DNA from: Bacteroidota bacterium
GTDB lineage: Bacteria > Bacteroidota > Bacteroidia > UBA8524
Direction of reading: 5' to 3'
DNA: 64,000 nt
NCBI GenBank assembly: GCA_016124735.1
Contig: WGMZ01000033.1
Span: forward strand, 96,537 to 160,536
Positions 7,492 through 15,543 of the stretch are shown here, piece after piece. The position numbers and the translations under genes were made by a program. The first letter of the stretch is position 1; every line of letters starts with the position of its first letter. Under the pieces are notes generated by a model that had not been told where the DNA came from, ran no database searches, and saw only the letters and a program-made list of their open reading frames with translations.

Positions 7492-8922
7492 ATGTCGAAC
7501 AACAGAACGAAAGGAGAGGATATCATTGCCGCTGCCAACAGCGCAAGATGGGAGCTGGGAACGAATTACCACGATTCTCTCATTGAGTCCATCTACGGAG
7601 AAGCTTCCCGGATTAGTCGGAATACGGTCAAACAAAAGGGTGACAAACAAGCCTACAGTTTCGATTTAAAAATAGATAAAATCGTAACCAGCAGATGGCT
7701 TGGTTTTCCCATCATGTTTATTCTGCTGGCTCTTGTTTTTTGGATTACGGTATCCGGAGCAAATTATCCGTCGGGGCTGCTCGCTTCACTGCTGATAGAT
7801 ACGCTTCATCCCATGTTAAAGGATCTGGCAACTACCATCCACATGCCCTGGTGGCTTAGTGGAGTGTTGATAGACGGTGCCTATTTATCCATGGCCTGGG
7901 TTATTGCAGTGATGCTGCCACCCATGGCAATCTTTTTTCCCATCTTTACCTTGCTGGAAGACCTCGGTTACCTGCCTCGGGTTGCATTTAATATGGACAA
8001 CCTATTTCGCAAGGCTGGAGCGCATGGGAAACAAGCATTGACCATGAGTATGGGATTTGGATGCAACGCCGCAGGTGTGGTTGCGGCCCGCGTAATCGAC
8101 AGCCCAAGAGAACGTTTGATTGCCATCATTACCAACAATTTTTCACTTTGCAATGGAAGATGGCCCACCCAAATTTTAATTGCAACCATCTTTATCGGAA
8201 GCCTGGTTCCTGCAAAAATCGCCGGATTGGTATCGGCCGGTGCCGTTGTAACGGTAGCTCTGTTGGGCATATTTTTTAGCCTGGCGGTTTCCTGGGGATT
8301 AAGCAAGACCGTGCTCAAAGGAGAAGCTTCCTCTTTTAGTCTGGAACTGCCCCCCTATCGTCCGCCTCAGGTGCTGCAAACACTTTACACATCATTGATT
8401 GACCGGACCATGATCGTGTTATGGCGCGCAGTAGTATTTGCCGTGCCAGCCGGAATCATCATCTGGCTCGTTGCAAATATTCATGTCGGAGATTTAAGTC
8501 TGGCAGAATATTTTATCGAGTGGTCGAACCCATTTGCCCTAGTGTTTGGATTGAATGGAGTGATTCTGTTGGCATACATCATTGCTATTCCGGCAAATGA
8601 AATTGTTATTCCAACTGTACTAATGCTCACCGTGCTGAGTACGGGCATGTCTGATATCGGGGCCGGTTCTGGAGTCATGTTCGAAACAGACTCTATTGGA
8701 AACACCGCTTCGATTCTTCATGCCGGGGGCTGGACCCTTCTTACCGGAATCAATCTGATGTTGTTCAGCTTGCTCCACAATCCTTGTTCAACTACAATCA
8801 TGACCATCTATAAAGAAACCCGAAGCGTAAAATGGACCCTGGTTTCTACTTTTCTACCCATCCTTCTTGGCTTGATTGTGACCTTCTTTACCACACAAGT
8901 TTGGTATCTGTTTCATGGATGA
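7492..8922 (+). CDS. feoB: FeoB permease half (separate gene)
   Basis: This 476-residue protein is the membrane part of FeoB. A short soluble leader (residues 1-60) corresponds to the FeoB linker, followed by KIDKIVTSRWLGFPIMF, the usual entry into the first helix. The nucleoside-recognition/Gate regions and the conserved G-F-G-C-N segment (about residue 187), whose Cys is linked to iron passage in FeoB, come next. About nine to ten membrane segments are seen, so nothing is missing at the C-terminus. The in-frame TGA at 7486-7488, two codons before the ATG, shows that the reading frame does not continue from upstream. It must work with the GTPase encoded just before it. Confidence 0.88.
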   Translation: MSNNRTKGEDIIAAANSARWELGTNYHDSLIESIYGEASRISRNTVKQKGDKQAYSFDLKIDKIVTSRWLGFPIMFILLALVFWITVSGANYPSGLLASLLIDTLHPMLKDLATTIHMPWWLSGVLIDGAYLSMAWVIAVMLPPMAIFFPIFTLLEDLGYLPRVAFNMDNLFRKAGAHGKQALTMSMGFGCNAAGVVAARVIDSPRERLIAIITNNFSLCNGRWPTQILIATIFIGSLVPAKIAGLVSAGAVVTVALLGIFFSLAVSWGLSKTVLKGEASSFSLELPPYRPPQVLQTLYTSLIDRTMIVLWRAVVFAVPAGIIIWLVANIHVGDLSLAEYFIEWSNPFALVFGLNGVILLAYIIAIPANEIVIPTVLMLTVLSTGMSDIGAGSGVMFETDSIGNTASILHAGGWTLLTGINLMLFSLLHNPCSTTIMTIYKETRSVKWTLVSTFLPILLGLIVTFFTTQVWYLFHG

Positions 8923-8960
8923 TTTTTCCGCCGGCGAAGAATAAAATATTCTTTATTTTT

Positions 8961-8979
8961 ATTTAGACTATTTCTAAAT
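8961..8979 (+). promoter_or_regulatory. Palindromic operator candidate ahead of the porin/Rieske/imelysin genes
   Basis: The 19 bases ATTTAGACTATTTCTAAAT form a perfect 7-base inverted repeat (ATTTAGA-N5-TCTAAAT). A -7-like element TATATTCG follows at 8984-8991, only five bases before the ATG at 8996, so a bound protein would overlap the promoter. The 19-base length suits DtxR-family proteins, but the bases do not match the box at 4946 well, so a different regulator is possible. Confidence 0.45.
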
Positions 8980-8995
8980 AACATATATTCGCCCC

Positions 8996-10219
8996 ATGAA
9001 ACAGAAAAGGATATTACTCGCCCTGCTCGTTGCTTTGGGCGTACTTCAAGCTAAATCCCAGGTATTGACCCGGGAAGATTCCCTCAATGCCGGACTGGTT
9101 TCTTCGAACAGTCCTACGGTACTTTCAGGATATGGACAGGCCAAGGTCGACTACGACTTACGTCAGAGAACAGGAACCGCTTCTCTGACACGGAACGTAT
9201 TATTTGTTGGCCATCGCTTTAGCAAAAACATCAGTTTCTTTAGCGAATTAGAACTGGAAGATGCCAAAGTGAGTGGCGACAGTAAGGGAGAAATTTCCAT
9301 GGAACAGTTGTTTCTTAAAATGAACGTGAATCCATCCAATTATATCGTAGCGGGTCTGTTCGTCCCAAGAATTGGTATCATTAACGAAAATCACCTTCCC
9401 AACACATTTAACGGAAATGACCGTCCTTATGTTGAAACCTTAATCATTCCATCCACCTGGAGAGAATTAGGAATTGGGTTCTACGGACAAAGTCGTCGTA
9501 TTGCCGGACTGAACTATTCTGCGGCCATCATGAATGGATTAAATGCTGCCAACTTCCAATTCGGAAGCGGTATCATGGGAGGCCGACAAGAAGGAAGCCT
9601 GGCCACCGCTTCCAATATTGCTGTAACCGGTGCACTTCTTTACTATATTAAAAATTTCCGGATCCAGGCATCGGCTTATATCGGAGGCTCCAGCGGACTG
9701 AATAAAAGACAAGCCGACAGCCTCCAGATGAATTATGGTGCATTCGGCAGTCCGGTGGGTTTATTTGATTTCAACGTTCAATACCACAATAATGGATGGC
9801 AGATCAAAGCACTGGCCACTCAGATTAATATTTTTGATGCCATGGCCATTAACCGAGCTTATGCCAACAACACCCCTGAAAGAATGTGGGGTGCCTATGT
9901 GGAAGCTGGTTATAATTTACTCCGCCTTTTCAAAAAAGATACGGAAAAGAACCTTACCTATTTCTGCCGCTACGAGCAGATGAATCTGGCTGCAAAACTC
10001 CCGGTAAACGGCATTCAGGACGATTTTCAAAAGAAACGCTACTTCGTTACCGGCTTAACATTCCAGCCTTTGCGTTCCGTTTCAATCAAGGCAGACTATG
10101 TGATGCAGTCGACCGGAAACTATAACGAATCGCTCTACAATGTCAATCCTTACAATTCCAGGATTCCGTTCTATAACACGAATCATCATTTCAATCTCGG
10201 GATTGCTTACAGCTTTTAA
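8996..10219 (+). CDS. Outer-membrane porin-like beta-barrel protein
   Basis: This 407-residue protein has a signal peptide (residues 1-22, ending LQAKSQ) and a long series of alternating beta strands ending in the aromatic C-terminal strand NLGIAYSF, as in outer-membrane barrels. The layout resembles phosphate-selective porin O/P-like proteins of Bacteroidota. It opens the second part of the iron locus, behind its own palindrome and promoter, and is followed two bases after its stop by the Rieske gene. I infer that it lets small iron complexes or anions cross the outer membrane; substrate specificity is not visible. Confidence 0.75.
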   Translation: MKQKRILLALLVALGVLQAKSQVLTREDSLNAGLVSSNSPTVLSGYGQAKVDYDLRQRTGTASLTRNVLFVGHRFSKNISFFSELELEDAKVSGDSKGEISMEQLFLKMNVNPSNYIVAGLFVPRIGIINENHLPNTFNGNDRPYVETLIIPSTWRELGIGFYGQSRRIAGLNYSAAIMNGLNAANFQFGSGIMGGRQEGSLATASNIAVTGALLYYIKNFRIQASAYIGGSSGLNKRQADSLQMNYGAFGSPVGLFDFNVQYHNNGWQIKALATQINIFDAMAINRAYANNTPERMWGAYVEAGYNLLRLFKKDTEKNLTYFCRYEQMNLAAKLPVNGIQDDFQKKRYFVTGLTFQPLRSVSIKADYVMQSTGNYNESLYNVNPYNSRIPFYNTNHHFNLGIAYSF

Positions 10220-10221
10220 TT

Positions 10222-10647
10222 ATGCAGCGTCGTCAATTTATACGAAGTTCCTGTACGCTTTGCGTGGGAATAGGTGCGGGTATCTCAGCCATTACCCTGT
10301 TGCAGGGTTGTGTCGCTGTTCCGGTTTATAAAACAAAACCACAGAGTAAAAATCTCGTTATTCCGGAAACCCAGTTTTTAGAAAACAAACTGGTGCTGGT
10401 TCGAACGCCGCAACTGGATTTTGACATCCTTTTGGTCAAAGATGAGGCGGATAAGTTTCATGCTCTGTACATGCAATGTTCGCATCAGAATCAACCCCTG
10501 ACAGCAACCAACGACGGTCTTTTCTGTGCTTCACATGGAAGCCGTTTTGATCTAGATGGAAAAGTTCAGAAAGCGCCTGCTTCAAAGGAACTTCAACGTT
10601 TCCCCACTTACTACGAAAAACCGAATATTTTCATACAACTTTCTTGA
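10222..10647 (+). CDS. Rieske [2Fe-2S] domain protein, membrane-anchored
   Basis: This 141-residue protein has both Rieske cluster motifs: C86-x-H88 and C102-x-x-H105, 13 residues apart. The N-terminus carries RR followed by a hydrophobic stretch (residues 12-29) and a possible lipobox ending at Cys30, so it may be Tat-exported and lipidated. The second motif region (FCASHGSRFDLDGKV) is typical of small Rieske electron carriers. It lies between a porin-like and an imelysin gene, away from any cytochrome bc complex, so it probably passes electrons within the envelope module, perhaps to or from the di-haem protein encoded two genes later. That partnership is inference. Confidence 0.85.
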   Translation: MQRRQFIRSSCTLCVGIGAGISAITLLQGCVAVPVYKTKPQSKNLVIPETQFLENKLVLVRTPQLDFDILLVKDEADKFHALYMQCSHQNQPLTATNDGLFCASHGSRFDLDGKVQKAPASKELQRFPTYYEKPNIFIQLS

Positions 10648-10657
10648 TTATCCTCTA

Positions 10658-11725
10658 ATGAATACAAAGAACATAAGCAGCGCGGCTCTTATTATATCCC
10701 TTATAGGAATTCATTCCTGCAGAAAAGCAGAGAATCCATCCGGAAGTTCCGGTACTCCGGAAGAAGTTCAGAAAGCCATCATATACCAATTGGCTGACAA
10801 TGTCATCTTTGCTACCTACCAGGACATGGACAGTGGCGCTGTAGCACTTGAAACACATGTCAATGCTTTTATTCAAAACGGAGGTGAAGAAGAGTTAAAA
10901 GCCTGTCGTGAATCCTGGTTGGCCATCCGTGGCGCCTGGGAAAAATCCGAAGGCTTTTTATTTGGACCAGTGGCTACTCAGAATGTGGACCCCCGCATAG
11001 ACACCTGGCCGGTGAATTTCCAATCGCTCGATTCCGTGCTTACCCATAACAGCACTTTCGACAACGCCTATATCGAATCTTTGGAGGATGCATTGCGCGG
11101 ATTCCACCCGATTGAATACCTGATTTTTGGTCAGAACGGGGAGAAGAAAGCGGCGGATTTTACTCAAAGGCAAAAAGACTATCTATTGGCTCTTTCTCAT
11201 AACCTGAGAGGATTATGTGATTTGGTGGTGAACGAATGGCATGGTGGTTATTACAAGGAATTTACCCAACCGGGATCCGGATCTGTCTATGCCAATCAAA
11301 GAGAAGTTTACGAAGAAATTGTTCAAGCCATTATTGGCATTTGTGATGAAGTAGCCAATGGGAAAATACTGGAGCCATTTTCTGCCAACGACCCCAGTTT
11401 GGAAGAATCGCCCTTTTCGCAAAATTCAATGACTGATTTCACCAATAATATCAGAAGCGTGGCAAATATTTACTACGGTGCATATTCCAAAAACGGAAAA
11501 GGTCTTGAAGATTTTGTCAGGCTTTACAATCTATCACTTCATGGAAAAATCAGCATGGAGATCGAGGCAGCCATTAAATCACTTGAAAATATTAGCCTGC
11601 CTTTCGGACAGGCCATCACCGCAGAAGCCACCAAACTGCAAAGTGCAATGGATGCCATCAATGCATTAAAAGAAACACTGGAAAACGAGCTTCTCCCCCT
11701 GGTTCAACTACATAGCGCAGAGTAA
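10658..11725 (+). CDS. Imelysin family (M75) iron-uptake lipoprotein
   Basis: This protein of 355 residues starts at ATG 10658, just after the Rieske stop; an upstream in-frame start at 10556 would overlap the Rieske gene and is unlikely. The signal ends in a lipobox (IGIHSC, Cys about residue 20). The family hallmark G-x-H-x-x-E appears as GFHPIEYLIFG near residue 147, within the helical imelysin fold. Imelysin proteins (related to EfeO and IrpA) are envelope proteins tied to iron uptake; despite the M75 label, peptidase activity is doubtful. The di-haem oxidoreductase gene begins three bases after its stop, a pairing also known from other Bacteroidota and Proteobacteria. Confidence 0.88.
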   Translation: MNTKNISSAALIISLIGIHSCRKAENPSGSSGTPEEVQKAIIYQLADNVIFATYQDMDSGAVALETHVNAFIQNGGEEELKACRESWLAIRGAWEKSEGFLFGPVATQNVDPRIDTWPVNFQSLDSVLTHNSTFDNAYIESLEDALRGFHPIEYLIFGQNGEKKAADFTQRQKDYLLALSHNLRGLCDLVVNEWHGGYYKEFTQPGSGSVYANQREVYEEIVQAIIGICDEVANGKILEPFSANDPSLEESPFSQNSMTDFTNNIRSVANIYYGAYSKNGKGLEDFVRLYNLSLHGKISMEIEAAIKSLENISLPFGQAITAEATKLQSAMDAINALKETLENELLPLVQLHSAE

Positions 11726-11728
11726 TCA

Positions 11729-13123
11729 ATGAAACTTCAACATCCCAAATACCGGATCAAGGTTATTGCTATTTTAGTCGCTTTGGTTGCTTTTGTCTTT
11801 GCCTGCCGGAAAGCAGTACCCCTTTCTGATTCCGAACAAAACGAATGGTATTCAGGTGGCATGCAAACCGTTTTCATCAGTGGATCGGGCGCCTATGGAC
11901 AGCCCTTCCCTACCTTGAGCAAGGAAAAGCAGGAATTGCACGAGTTAGGAGACGTTGGCTTTGGTGCCATCTTCAATAGCGATCCAAAGCAAAGGAATTA
12001 TGGACTAGGTCCCATTTTCAACCATGTTTCCTGTGCCTCCTGTCACATAGGTGATGGACGAGGAAAAGCACCCGAGACAGGAGAAGCCTTAGGTTCTCTT
12101 TTATTGCGAATCAGCGTGCCGGGCACAGATCCTCACGGTGGTCCTAAGCCCGTTCCATTTTACGGAGGACAACTTCAGCAGCGTTCCATTTTTGGTGCTG
12201 CCGCTGAAGCAGACGTGACGGTAAGCTACACTGAAAAAAGCTATCAATTTCCGGATGGAGAGTCGTACGCATTGAGAACTCCGGTTTATACCCTCAGCAA
12301 CTACTATACTACAGGCCCCGGAAACATGATGGTTTCTGCGCGCATGGCAGCACCCGTATTTGGATTGGGCCTGCTGGAAGCAATAAATGAGATGGATATT
12401 TTGGCTCTTCAGGACATCAATGATCAGGATGGCGATGGGATATCCGGAAAGGCCAACCGGGTATGGGATATTGAAAAAAATGAGATGAATCTCGGTCGTT
12501 TTGGATGGAAGGCAGGCCAACCCAGCTTGATTCAACAGTCGGCTGCTGCCTATAACCAGGACATGGGCATTACCAATCGTTTGTTTCCGGAAGAAAGCTC
12601 CCTCGGACAAACGCAGGGGAATCTGGCATCAAGTATTCAGGAGTTGTCAGATAGTACCTTGTATGCTGTGGCATATTATGTTAAAAGTCTGGCAGTTCCC
12701 GGTCGGCGTCGGGCCAATGAGCCGCTTATTCAGCAAGGAAAAATTCTATTCAATCAAACAGGTTGTAATAGCTGCCATGTGCCCTCGTTCAGAACAGCTG
12801 CAAATATGGCTTTCCCGGAATTATCCAATCAATTGATCTATCCTTATACCGACTTACTCGTTCATGATATGGGCAATGGTCTCGCCGATAATCGACCGGA
12901 ATTTCTTGCCAACGGAACCGAATGGCGTACTCCTCCACTTTGGGGTATTGGGTTGAGCAAGATTGTTAACGGTCATAATAACTTCCTCCACGATGGCAGG
13001 GCGCGAAGCCTTACAGAAGCCATCATGTGGCATGGCGGGGAGGCGGAGAAAGCCAAATCTGGTTTTGAGAACCTCAATACTCAGGAAAGAAAAGCCCTCA
13101 TTGCCTTTTTGGAAAGTTTATAG
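11729..13123 (+). CDS. Di-haem oxidoreductase (DHOR/DUF1111 family) lipoprotein
   Basis: This 464-residue protein has a lipoprotein signal ending at Cys26 (FVFAC) and two c-type haem sites, CASCH near residue 101 and CNSCH near residue 346, the defining layout of the DHOR family of putative thiol or di-haem oxidoreductases. A segment DQDGDGISGKANRVWD and the C-terminal FLHDGRARSLTEAIMWHGGEA are typical of the family. It is the last gene of the porin, Rieske, imelysin, DHOR run, all on one strand with gaps of only 2-10 bases. A role in redox handling of iron at the periplasmic face is likely, though the reaction is not established. Confidence 0.87.
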   Translation: MKLQHPKYRIKVIAILVALVAFVFACRKAVPLSDSEQNEWYSGGMQTVFISGSGAYGQPFPTLSKEKQELHELGDVGFGAIFNSDPKQRNYGLGPIFNHVSCASCHIGDGRGKAPETGEALGSLLLRISVPGTDPHGGPKPVPFYGGQLQQRSIFGAAAEADVTVSYTEKSYQFPDGESYALRTPVYTLSNYYTTGPGNMMVSARMAAPVFGLGLLEAINEMDILALQDINDQDGDGISGKANRVWDIEKNEMNLGRFGWKAGQPSLIQQSAAAYNQDMGITNRLFPEESSLGQTQGNLASSIQELSDSTLYAVAYYVKSLAVPGRRRANEPLIQQGKILFNQTGCNSCHVPSFRTAANMAFPELSNQLIYPYTDLLVHDMGNGLADNRPEFLANGTEWRTPPLWGIGLSKIVNGHNNFLHDGRARSLTEAIMWHGGEAEKAKSGFENLNTQERKALIAFLESL

Positions 13124-13244
13124 GCAATCGAACCAAAGGTCTGCTGTGAAAATAGTCCTGTTTCAATTTGCTGCGGATTTCGTCCATAGCGAAATATTCA
13201 ATCAAAACCAGCGAAGGAATCCCTTTTGGTTATTGGCAAATCAT

Positions 13245-15527
13245 CTATTTGACTTTGATAAAATATACGCTTTGACTTTGCCCGTTGGCGAATTGAATTC
13301 GAATCCAATAATTTCCGGGAGCCAAGGTCTCAATATCGGCACTGAAATGGCTGGATGATTCCTGAACTACTAGCAAGTCAATCATCCTGCCCTGTGCATC
13401 GAAGCATTGGAAATATGGCGCGTCAAGGGGTGTATCCCAGCTCAGATGAATCTGAGTTTTTCCAGGGTTGGGATAGACATTCGGAGCAGCTATTCCGGCG
13501 GGAACAGGTAGGCCATTCGGACCTAATAACACACCAGCGGAGTCGGTAAGTACTTGACATAATACCTGACTATATGCCAGAAAGCGAGCGTATCCCAAAG
13601 CTTTTTCTGAGGCCGATGGAATATATACGGCATTGAAGGTATTCGAATCAACCAGCCATTTACCTCCACTACCCCACCAATGGATATAATGGCCTGCACC
13701 TAAGGTATGAGACAAGTAAATGCTATCTCCATTTATACTTTTGATCACGTGGATCTTAAGTGAATCATTGGTATGAATATCCATTAACATCGAGTCCCTG
13801 AATTGTTTGCAATAACTTGTACTCGTGGCTTCCAGGTAAAGCCACACTTTACAATTCAAGGAGTCTAAAGAGCCATATTTATAAGAAGCTGAGGAGGAAA
13901 AGGGGCTAGAAAACTGTCCATCTCCTGAGCTGCTCCACAAGAACTTGTAGCTCGTGTCAAATTGATTATTGCCCAGAAGGTTTACCGAATCTCCGTTGTC
14001 TACATTATTTGGATCAACACCCAGCGTTAGTGGTCCCGGATCGATTGTTATAATCATCGTGTCTGATCTGTTATTGCCACATAATGATTCAGTCGCAGGT
14101 CTGCGGACAATGCTTATGCTGCATTGTTTTTTATCATTTGGACCAAAAATATACTTGGTCTGAACAACACCGGTATCGGTAAAATATCCATCTCCCAAGG
14201 TTTCCCAAACGGCCGTTTGCCCTTTGGCAAAGGAATCGGATCCTGAAATGAATAGCGTGTCCGCAACCTTAGTAGTCCGATCTGGCCCCGCATAAAAAGC
14301 AGGTCCGGACGAAGAGTCTTCCACATAAATGGCGATACTCCTGGCAATCTCCATCCTCATAGGACAACTATTATCCCAGGCATACACTGTGAGCAAGTAA
14401 GGCGAATGCGCAATCATGCTATTATCCGTTTTCCAATGCAAAACTCCTGTTGCATTTTGTGCCTGCCCATTATTGCTCGAAAAAGATGCTCCAGGAATTG
14501 AATGAAACCCTTCGATGAAACTTGTATCCATTCCGTTCGAGTCCAGTGTTGGAAAATCAATTGAAAAAGAATCTCCCGCACAGACCTGATAAGACTCGGG
14601 AACCACTATCCTCGGAGCCTGGGCAGCCGGATCGCAGCTAATAACCGTAACCTGCATATCTCTTCTGGTCCTTCCAATTACTGTGGGTACCCCGTTCATT
14701 GTTCTCCATTCCGTGACTTCTATAACAATGACGGCCAATTGATTGATCGTTGTTGGACGAAAAGATAAATTTCCGCTTACCGGATCCAGATGAAATCCAG
14801 CTGGAGAAGCAAGATTCTGATTGGGCCAACCGAAAAAGGTGAGCGGACGAACATTACTGAATGGCCCTGAATAAGTAGCCGATTGGGAATCTGCTACCAA
14901 TGCATTGACCAATTCAAAAGTAAATGAATCAACCAAATCAATACTATCTGTTGCAGCCATATTGTAAACCACATCTTTATTCGCACACAAATAACCAAGA
15001 GGCAGGTTTTTAAATATCGGAGAACTATTGCCGTTAACAACACATTTATTAAGCATAGCTTGTGTGTAGTAGTTTTGATTTGCCTGTCCGGTTGTAATTG
15101 CACTATTTCGACAGCAGAGTTGCCAGGACAAAATCCATTCACAGCAGGAATAACTGCTTAAATCAAGGGAATAGGAAAAGACATGTTCTTCTATTCCATA
15201 AGGAGAGGTCGAGCCGGCACAGCGACTTTGAATCGGACAATTCGAACCAATGCCGGTAACATCCGTAACGGATACCGTAGTTGGGTTGGATAAAGTAATT
15301 GTATCTGATCCACAGGTTGCTACCAACGTACTTTGAGCGAGTGGAATTCCATTGCAATCTTCATAGATTTTTACGGTTACCTCATATTTCCCAGTATCAA
15401 TATTTCGGTAAAAAATATCGGCTCCAAACAAATGAGTACCAAAGGAAAGGGAGTTGCACCCCAAGTATAAGAAGATGAAGAGAATATATCTCTCACATAA
15501 ATTCCTCTTTAATACCTTGATTCTCAT
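13245..15527 (-). CDS. Large secreted T9SS protein of a cysteine-rich family, paralogue A
   Basis: This 760-residue protein starts with a hydrophobic signal and mature end GTHLFGADIFYR. A Cys-rich domain follows (about residues 40-300) with conserved CNGIPL, SRCAGS and YSCCEW-LCCRNSAITT segments, similar to the THxxGG-type openings of gliding-associated proteins. A beta-rich domain follows. Three repeats of the form W-x-x-x-G-x-G-x-F with a later Y and usually a Cys come next (about residues 430-660). The C-terminus is a T9SS sorting domain (VYPNPGKTQIHLSW to the end), so it is exported by the type IX system and probably attached to the surface. It follows its close paralogue after 16 bases. 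Adhesin or cell-surface structural roles are the best guess. Confidence 0.85.
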   Translation of the reverse strand: MRIKVLKRNLCERYILFIFLYLGCNSLSFGTHLFGADIFYRNIDTGKYEVTVKIYEDCNGIPLAQSTLVATCGSDTITLSNPTTVSVTDVTGIGSNCPIQSRCAGSTSPYGIEEHVFSYSLDLSSYSCCEWILSWQLCCRNSAITTGQANQNYYTQAMLNKCVVNGNSSPIFKNLPLGYLCANKDVVYNMAATDSIDLVDSFTFELVNALVADSQSATYSGPFSNVRPLTFFGWPNQNLASPAGFHLDPVSGNLSFRPTTINQLAVIVIEVTEWRTMNGVPTVIGRTRRDMQVTVISCDPAAQAPRIVVPESYQVCAGDSFSIDFPTLDSNGMDTSFIEGFHSIPGASFSSNNGQAQNATGVLHWKTDNSMIAHSPYLLTVYAWDNSCPMRMEIARSIAIYVEDSSSGPAFYAGPDRTTKVADTLFISGSDSFAKGQTAVWETLGDGYFTDTGVVQTKYIFGPNDKKQCSISIVRRPATESLCGNNRSDTMIITIDPGPLTLGVDPNNVDNGDSVNLLGNNQFDTSYKFLWSSSGDGQFSSPFSSSASYKYGSLDSLNCKVWLYLEATSTSYCKQFRDSMLMDIHTNDSLKIHVIKSINGDSIYLSHTLGAGHYIHWWGSGGKWLVDSNTFNAVYIPSASEKALGYARFLAYSQVLCQVLTDSAGVLLGPNGLPVPAGIAAPNVYPNPGKTQIHLSWDTPLDAPYFQCFDAQGRMIDLLVVQESSSHFSADIETLAPGNYWIRIQFANGQSQSVYFIKVK

Positions 15528-15543
15528 AGCAATTTCCCTCGTT

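Noticed and set aside
6687..8922. FeoB split as a sequencing frameshift
   Set aside because: Both frames have a stop between 7476 and 7488, so one insertion or deletion cannot join them.
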